From Bacteroidales bacterium UBA5072 (lineage in GTDB: Bacteria; Bacteroidota; Bacteroidia; Bacteroidales; UBA10428): a stretch of DNA of 7,921 nt. The stretch lies in contig DIAS01000018.1 of assembly GCA_002415855.1 (NCBI GenBank), forward strand, positions 1-7,921. The letters are read 5' to 3'. Positions 6,004-7,921 of this stretch are shown one piece after another. The notes under the pieces were generated by a model that saw only the letters and a list, made by a program, of their open reading frames with translations, searched no databases and had not been told where the DNA came from. A program made the translations under genes and the position numbers. The stretch's first letter is position 1, and every line of letters starts with the position of its first letter.

Positions 6004-6020
6004 CGAAAAAGCCTTTTTCG
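6004..6020. repeat. Perfect 8-bp inverted repeat
   Basis: CGAAAAAG and CTTTTTCG are separated by a single base. The palindrome sits 50 bp upstream of the -7 box of mini-lipoprotein A and past the 3' end of the candidate RNA at 6102-6189. It could be an operator or a symmetric terminator core; the sequence does not decide. The rest of 5956-6101 shows nothing I can name. Confidence 0.4.
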
Positions 6021-6101
6021 GTACAATAACCTCATGTTTTGGGCGTTTCCAGAAAGCGAATAAACTGTTTCAAAAGGCAACTGAACACTGGCAATAGAAA
6101 A

Positions 6102-6189
6102 GGCAGCCTCATGTTTGTCAAATTACATTCGTCAATGTCTGCATTATCTGCTGCCCGGAACGGGCAATAAATATTAGGGAGGCTGCCAG
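6102..6189 (-). ncRNA. Candidate small RNA with a 9-bp closing stem and two inner hairpins
   Basis: On the minus strand GGCAGCCTC (6187-6179) pairs perfectly with GAGGCTGCC (6110-6102). Inside lie two perfect hairpins: TGCCCG/CGGGCA with a TTC loop (6166-6152) and ACATT/AATGT with a 4-base loop (6138-6125). A perfect -7 box TACTTTTG lies at 6202-6195, placing the start site at about 6189, right at the closing stem. The 3' arm runs into TTTTCT, a short T tract. The lipoprotein gene upstream has its own terminator, so this looks like an independent transcript of about 90 nt. I do not recognise its family; a mobile inverted-repeat element is the alternative. Confidence 0.5.
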
Positions 6190-6194
6190 TACCT

Positions 6195-6263
6195 CAAAAG
6201 TAAATCATTGTATAAAACTGGAATAAGAAGTTATTCACAATACAGGATATTTTTCCACAATGC
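6195..6263 (-). promoter_or_regulatory. Promoter of the candidate RNA with a tandem 20-bp direct repeat
   Basis: The -7 box TACTTTTG (6202-6195) is a full consensus match. Upstream on the minus strand GCATTGTGGAAAA (6263-6251) and GTATTGTGAATAA (6243-6231) agree at 10 of 13 positions and repeat at 20 bp. The first unit starts 61 bp before the box, as in the two 21-bp-repeat promoters, although the sequence differs. On the plus strand the units include TTATTCACA and TTTTCCACA, each one base off the DnaA box TTATCCACA, so DnaA binding is an alternative. Confidence 0.4.
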
Positions 6264-6280
6264 TATCAGAGGGTGGAATT

Positions 6281-6317
6281 TTTAAAAGAAAGACCCCGGA
6301 GGTGACTTCCGTGGTCT
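6281..6317 (-). terminator. Terminator of mini-lipoprotein B
   Basis: AGACC and CGGA (6291-6295, 6297-6300) pair with TCCG and GGTCT (6308-6311, 6313-6317) with one mismatch and a 7-base loop. On the minus strand TTCTTTTAAAA follows. It lies 22 bp past the stop at 6340. Confidence 0.75.
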
Positions 6318-6339
6318 GCAAATATTCAGGATGCTTCTT

Positions 6340-6528
6340 TTACTGATCCTGGAGGCAAACATAATCCAATGATTCCCATATTTCTTTTGCTGATTCAGAG
6401 CAGGCTGAAATGTCTTCTGCGTTAGCTTTTTTGCATGTCCAACAGGGCTCCTCGCAGGAGTAAAAACCTAACATGAATAGAAAAAGAAAACCACAGATTA
6501 ACCTGAAAAGGACTTTTTTCGTTTTCAT
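6340..6528 (-). CDS. Four-cysteine mini-lipoprotein, paralogue B
   Basis: This 62-residue protein has a basic start (MKTKK), a hydrophobic segment (FLFLFMLGF) and a lipobox YSC with Cys-25 lipidated. Four further cysteines (29, 32, 43, 58) follow in the pattern CWxC-x10-C-x14-C. As in its paralogue at 5721-5918, Trp-Glu stands eight residues after the third cysteine and YVC five residues after that Trp, and the end is YVCLQDQ. The variable stretch is only the loop between the second and third cysteines, which is two residues shorter here. The two proteins probably arose by duplication and then diverged, with a 420-bp gap holding a candidate RNA between them. A perfect -7 box lies at 6577-6584 and a terminator at 6291-6317, so the gene is transcribed alone. 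The function is unknown; an outer-membrane or periplasmic lipoprotein is likely. Confidence 0.8.
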   Translation of the reverse strand: MKTKKVLFRLICGFLFLFMLGFYSCEEPCWTCKKANAEDISACSESAKEIWESLDYVCLQDQ

Positions 6529-6576
6529 ATTAGTTCACAGACTTTATCATTCCTGATTAAAGAGCGTTGCCCGTAT

Positions 6577-6584
6577 CAAATATA
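6577..6584 (-). promoter_or_regulatory. -7 box for mini-lipoprotein B
   Basis: TATATTTG on the minus strand fully matches TAnnTTTG, giving a leader of about 43 nt. A TTTTG at 6611-6607, inside the end of the 6596-6684 inverted repeat, stands 22 bp upstream and could serve as -33 element. Confidence 0.65.
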
Positions 6585-6595
6585 CAATAAATTCA

Positions 6596-6684
6596 GGAGG
6601 GTGTCTCAAAAGTCTTTTAACCTGCCTGTCCCTGTCCGCCAGGAGGTGAACGTAACGAGAGTGTTTCCTTTTGAGGCAATCTCC
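6596..6684. repeat. 89-bp element with 17-bp imperfect terminal inverted repeats
   Basis: The left end GGAGGGTGTCTCAAAAG (6596-6612) and the right end CTTTTGAGGCAATCTCC (6668-6684) match as inverted repeats at 14 of 17 positions. Two of the mismatches are G.T pairs on the plus strand. From memory, the ends resemble insertion-sequence termini of the GGNTGTCTCAAAA type seen in Bacteroidota, so this may be a miniature element (MITE) or a solo remnant. No target-site duplication is obvious. A hairpin RNA or attenuator between the two neighbouring genes is the alternative, but no T tract follows on the minus strand. Confidence 0.45.
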
Positions 6685-6692
6685 AACATTAA

Positions 6693-6917
6693 CTAATCTT
6701 TCTTTGACGTATTTTTCGCAATCCAGAACAGGATTGTAAAAACCGATACGAAATATGGGAAGATACCATACAATGTGTCTGATACTGAATGCGAGTTTCT
6801 GTCGACAGCGATGAAAACCGTAACACAGAAAGCAATTGCCAAAAGAGTAGTTACAACTCCGATAGCTGATACCGGGACATATATCCATCCTGTTTTTTTG
6901 AACCACTTAGCTGACAT
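6693..6917 (-). CDS. Small conserved two-helix inner membrane protein
   Basis: This 74-residue protein starts with a basic amphipathic segment (MSAKWFKKTGW). A first membrane helix covers about residues 13-37 (IYVPVSAIGVVTTLLAIAFCVTVFIA). A short loop DRNSHSVSDTLYG follows, then a second helix (about 51-67, IFPYFVSVFTILFWIA) and a basic tail KNTSKKD. I know this pattern as an uncharacterised protein family widespread in Bacteroidota; the loop motif VDRxSHSVSDTLYGIFPYF is its most conserved part. No function or gene name is established to my knowledge. An overlapping 119-codon frame (6547-6906) lacks these properties and is a shadow. No perfect -7 box lies upstream. The 89-bp inverted-repeat element starts 9 bp past its stop. 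Confidence 0.82.
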   Translation of the reverse strand: MSAKWFKKTGWIYVPVSAIGVVTTLLAIAFCVTVFIAVDRNSHSVSDTLYGIFPYFVSVFTILFWIAKNTSKKD

Positions 6918-6952
6918 GACTTTTGGTTGCTTTAAAAATAAAGTACGTTTTT

Positions 6953-6993
6953 AATATTGATTATTAAATCGTATATTTATGTTGATCAATATT
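6953..6993. repeat. 9-bp inverted repeat upstream of the two-helix protein gene
   Basis: AATATTGAT (6953-6961) and ATCAATATT (6985-6993) are perfect inverted repeats with a 23-bp spacer. They lie 36-76 bp upstream of the ATG at 6917, where the promoter should be. A looped operator or chance in AT-rich DNA are both possible. Confidence 0.35.
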
Positions 6994-7000
6994 ACTATCT

Positions 7001-7030
7001 GAGATTTCTTAATCTCAACACCTGGTGTTG
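7001..7030 (-). terminator. Two adjacent hairpins past the DUF5652-like gene
   Basis: CAACAC/GTGTTG (7016-7021 with 7025-7030, 3-base loop) and GAGATT/AATCTC (7001-7006 with 7011-7016, 4-base loop) are perfect 6-bp stems that share base 7016. They lie 14 bp past the stop at 7044. No T tract follows on either strand, so they could end transcription weakly or protect the 3' end of the mRNA. Confidence 0.45.
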
Positions 7031-7043
7031 TATTTTGCAGGGG

Positions 7044-7259
7044 TCAGGTCACATTTTCAGGTTCCCGCCTGTGGAGAAGAATATAAATGATCGGTAATAT
7101 TCCTATCGTGTTAAAGATGGCAATACAAATAAACCATGCCAGATGGTTATTTCGTGCTGATTTCCACATTCCAATAAATCTCCAGACCGTATCCCATAAT
7201 GCAAGAACAATTATTACAGGGATAAGCCACGGCAACATAGAGTGAATCTGTTGTTCCAT
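7044..7259 (-). CDS. DUF5652-like two-helix membrane protein
   Basis: This 71-residue protein has two predicted membrane helices, about residues 9-29 (LPWLIPVIIVLALWDTVWRFI) and 42-62 (WFICIAIFNTIGILPIIYILL). Between them is the basic loop GMWKSARNNHLA, and a short polar tail HRREPENVT follows. The pattern LWDxxWxxxxMWKSARNxxxxWFIxxxxFNTIGILPIIYI fits the small DUF5652 family, whose function is unknown. The Trp-Lys-Ser-Ala-Arg loop and Asn-Thr-x-Gly-Ile-Leu-Pro in helix 2 are the most telling parts. Only an imperfect -7-like TAATTTTT is seen upstream. The gene is followed by two hairpins at 7001-7030. Confidence 0.8.
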   Translation of the reverse strand: MEQQIHSMLPWLIPVIIVLALWDTVWRFIGMWKSARNNHLAWFICIAIFNTIGILPIIYILLHRREPENVT

Positions 7260-7444
7260 ATGATTCGAATTTGGTAAATTGAAAAAATTACTGCTTTGGA
7301 ATTAAGTATCCTGACGCAAGATACGCAATGCCGAAGCTAAAATCAACTTTCTTATACACCGGTGAAGGAGCCATGGATTTTATTTCATCAAAACTTATTA
7401 CAAAGAAATTCAGTAGTTTATGTAAAATGAGCATCATTTTGCAG

Positions 7445-7452
7445 TATCTTTG
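7445..7452 (+). promoter_or_regulatory. -7 box placing the start site on the ATG (leaderless mRNA)
   Basis: TATCTTTG is a full match to TAnnTTTG and ends four bases before the ATG at 7457. The expected start site falls at or next to that A, which predicts a leaderless transcript. No ribosome binding site is visible. An alternative weaker box (TCATTTTG, 7434-7441) would give an 11-nt leader. Confidence 0.6.
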
Positions 7453-7456
7453 CAGC

Positions 7457-7639
7457 ATGCAAATAGAAATAACTTCACAAGATAAGTTTCCCGAAGCAAA
7501 TGAGGAAAACTTAAAAGCTGTTGTCAGACGCAGGGAAGAGTATTCACTGACAAGAGATTTACGCGCCAAGGAAGACAACGATGCAATTGCCAGAAGGCTG
7601 GCCAAAGAGAAGGACAGGGAGAAAGAAAAACAGGGGTGA
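7457..7639 (+). CDS. Small, highly charged helical protein of unknown function
   Basis: The frame is open from 7328, but the start at 7457 is preferred: it follows a perfect -7 box by four bases and the upstream residues look non-coding. The 60-residue product has no signal or membrane segment, so it is cytoplasmic. After a short start (MQIEITSQDKFPEA) about 45 residues are rich in Glu, Lys, Arg and Ala (ENLKAVVRRREEY, then LRAKEDNDAIARRLAKEKDREKEKQG), which should form one long amphipathic helix or coiled coil. A nucleic-acid-binding or scaffold role can be imagined, but nothing proves it. I do not recognise the family. The stop codon lies inside the hairpin of a minus-strand terminator, so this gene and the 7717-7921 gene converge and overlap at their ends. 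Confidence 0.65.
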   Translation: MQIEITSQDKFPEANEENLKAVVRRREEYSLTRDLRAKEDNDAIARRLAKEKDREKEKQG

Positions 7640-7650
7640 AACAACCCCTG
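7621..7650 (-). terminator. Terminator of the right-edge gene, embedded in the end of the small charged protein gene
   Basis: CAGGGGT (7631-7637) and ACCCCTG (7644-7650) form a perfect 7-bp stem with a 6-base loop. On the minus strand it is followed by TTTTTCTTTC, while on the plus strand the flank is A-rich. It therefore serves minus-strand transcripts, 67 bp past the stop at 7717, and includes the plus-strand TGA at 7637-7639. Confidence 0.8.
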
Positions 7651-7716
7651 CCCGGAAAAAATATTGAAGATATCACCGGAAGTTTCTTATTTGAAAATAC
7701 CCAAATCTTTCCTGAA

Positions 7717-7921
7717 CTAAAGGCAAACTTTTTCGGTCTGTTCCATCTGATCAGTCCTGTATAACAGTGTGTCAGAACCGATAAAATGCAGCTCTTTCAT
7801 CTCCACAGCCCTTGCGGAGCTTGAAAAGGTTTTCCTGTTCTTATTCCATCTCCACCAATCAGGGTTCAGGCTTATCTTTCTTGAACTGAAACTGCGCACA
7901 TCTGTAATAATCAGGTACCAG
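7717..7921 (-). CDS. 3' end of a minus-strand gene, unknown product (partial)
   Basis: Reading on the minus strand from the window edge, a frame stays open for 67 codons to a TAG at 7717-7719. An internal GTG could start a 60-residue ORF, but the residues before it (WYLIITDV) continue in frame to the edge and look like protein, so I read this as the C-terminal part of a longer gene. The visible part has aromatic and basic stretches (NPDWWRWNKNRK) and ends in EQTEKVCL. No domain is recognisable. Support comes from the good terminator at 7621-7650 facing this strand, which no other gene explains. Confidence 0.55.
   Translation of the reverse strand, partial: WYLIITDVRSFSSRKISLNPDWWRWNKNRKTFSSSARAVEMKELHFIGSDTLLYRTDQMEQTEKVCL

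Noticed and set aside
6231..6259. Chromosomal or plasmid replication origin with DnaA boxes
   Set aside because: Only two one-mismatch boxes, no further cluster, no dnaA, dnaN, rep or parA gene in view.
6547..6906. Minus-strand ORF of 119 codons overlapping the two-helix protein gene
   Set aside because: It is out of frame with the conserved membrane protein at 6693-6917 and has no signal, domain or membrane logic of its own.
7288..7644. Minus-strand ORF of 118 codons opposite the small charged protein
   Set aside because: Its Ser/Leu-rich start is the antisense of the Lys/Glu/Arg-rich helix, and it would begin inside the terminator stem.

Overview
The window looks like chromosome of a Bacteroidota bacterium, probably an environmental Bacteroidales/Marinilabiliales-type lineage (lineage is inference). 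The signs are: a large secreted protein with three SusE/SusF-like modules and a type IX secretion (T9SS) C-terminal sorting domain; several near-perfect TAnnTTTG -7 boxes and few Shine-Dalgarno sites; Bacteroidota-style lipoprotein signals; and small membrane protein families common in that phylum. Most genes lie on the minus strand, sit apart from one another, encode exported or membrane proteins, and seem to have their own promoter and terminator.

Left part (1-3524). Two minus-strand genes for secreted proteins (81-560, and the 759-residue T9SS cargo at 956-3235) share one promoter module: two tandem 21-bp direct repeats, 19 bp, then a GAACTTTG -7 box. The distance from repeat start to box is 61 bp in both. 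A cut-off copy of the repeat starts at base 1, just beyond the terminator of the first gene, so the next gene to the left may belong to the same regulon. Between the two genes, 727-862 can fold on the minus strand into a three-way-junction RNA followed by a terminator-like hairpin and U tract; I do not recognise it.

Middle (3494-5634). A 159-residue outer membrane beta-barrel protein with a textbook terminator, and a putative lipoprotein with eight Gly-X-Y collagen-like triplets, both on the minus strand. A secreted protein of unknown function runs divergently on the plus strand.

Right part (5635-7921). Two paralogous four-cysteine mini-lipoproteins (5721-5918, 6340-6528) flank a 420-bp gap. 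That gap holds a second candidate small RNA (6102-6189) with a perfect -7 box just upstream and a tandem 20-bp repeat further upstream. Beyond lie a terminal-inverted-repeat-like 89-bp element, a conserved two-helix membrane protein, a DUF5652-like membrane protein, a 60-residue charged protein on the plus strand that is probably translated from a leaderless mRNA, and the 3' end of a minus-strand gene that leaves the window. No tRNA, rRNA, CRISPR array, transposase or known defence gene is visible.
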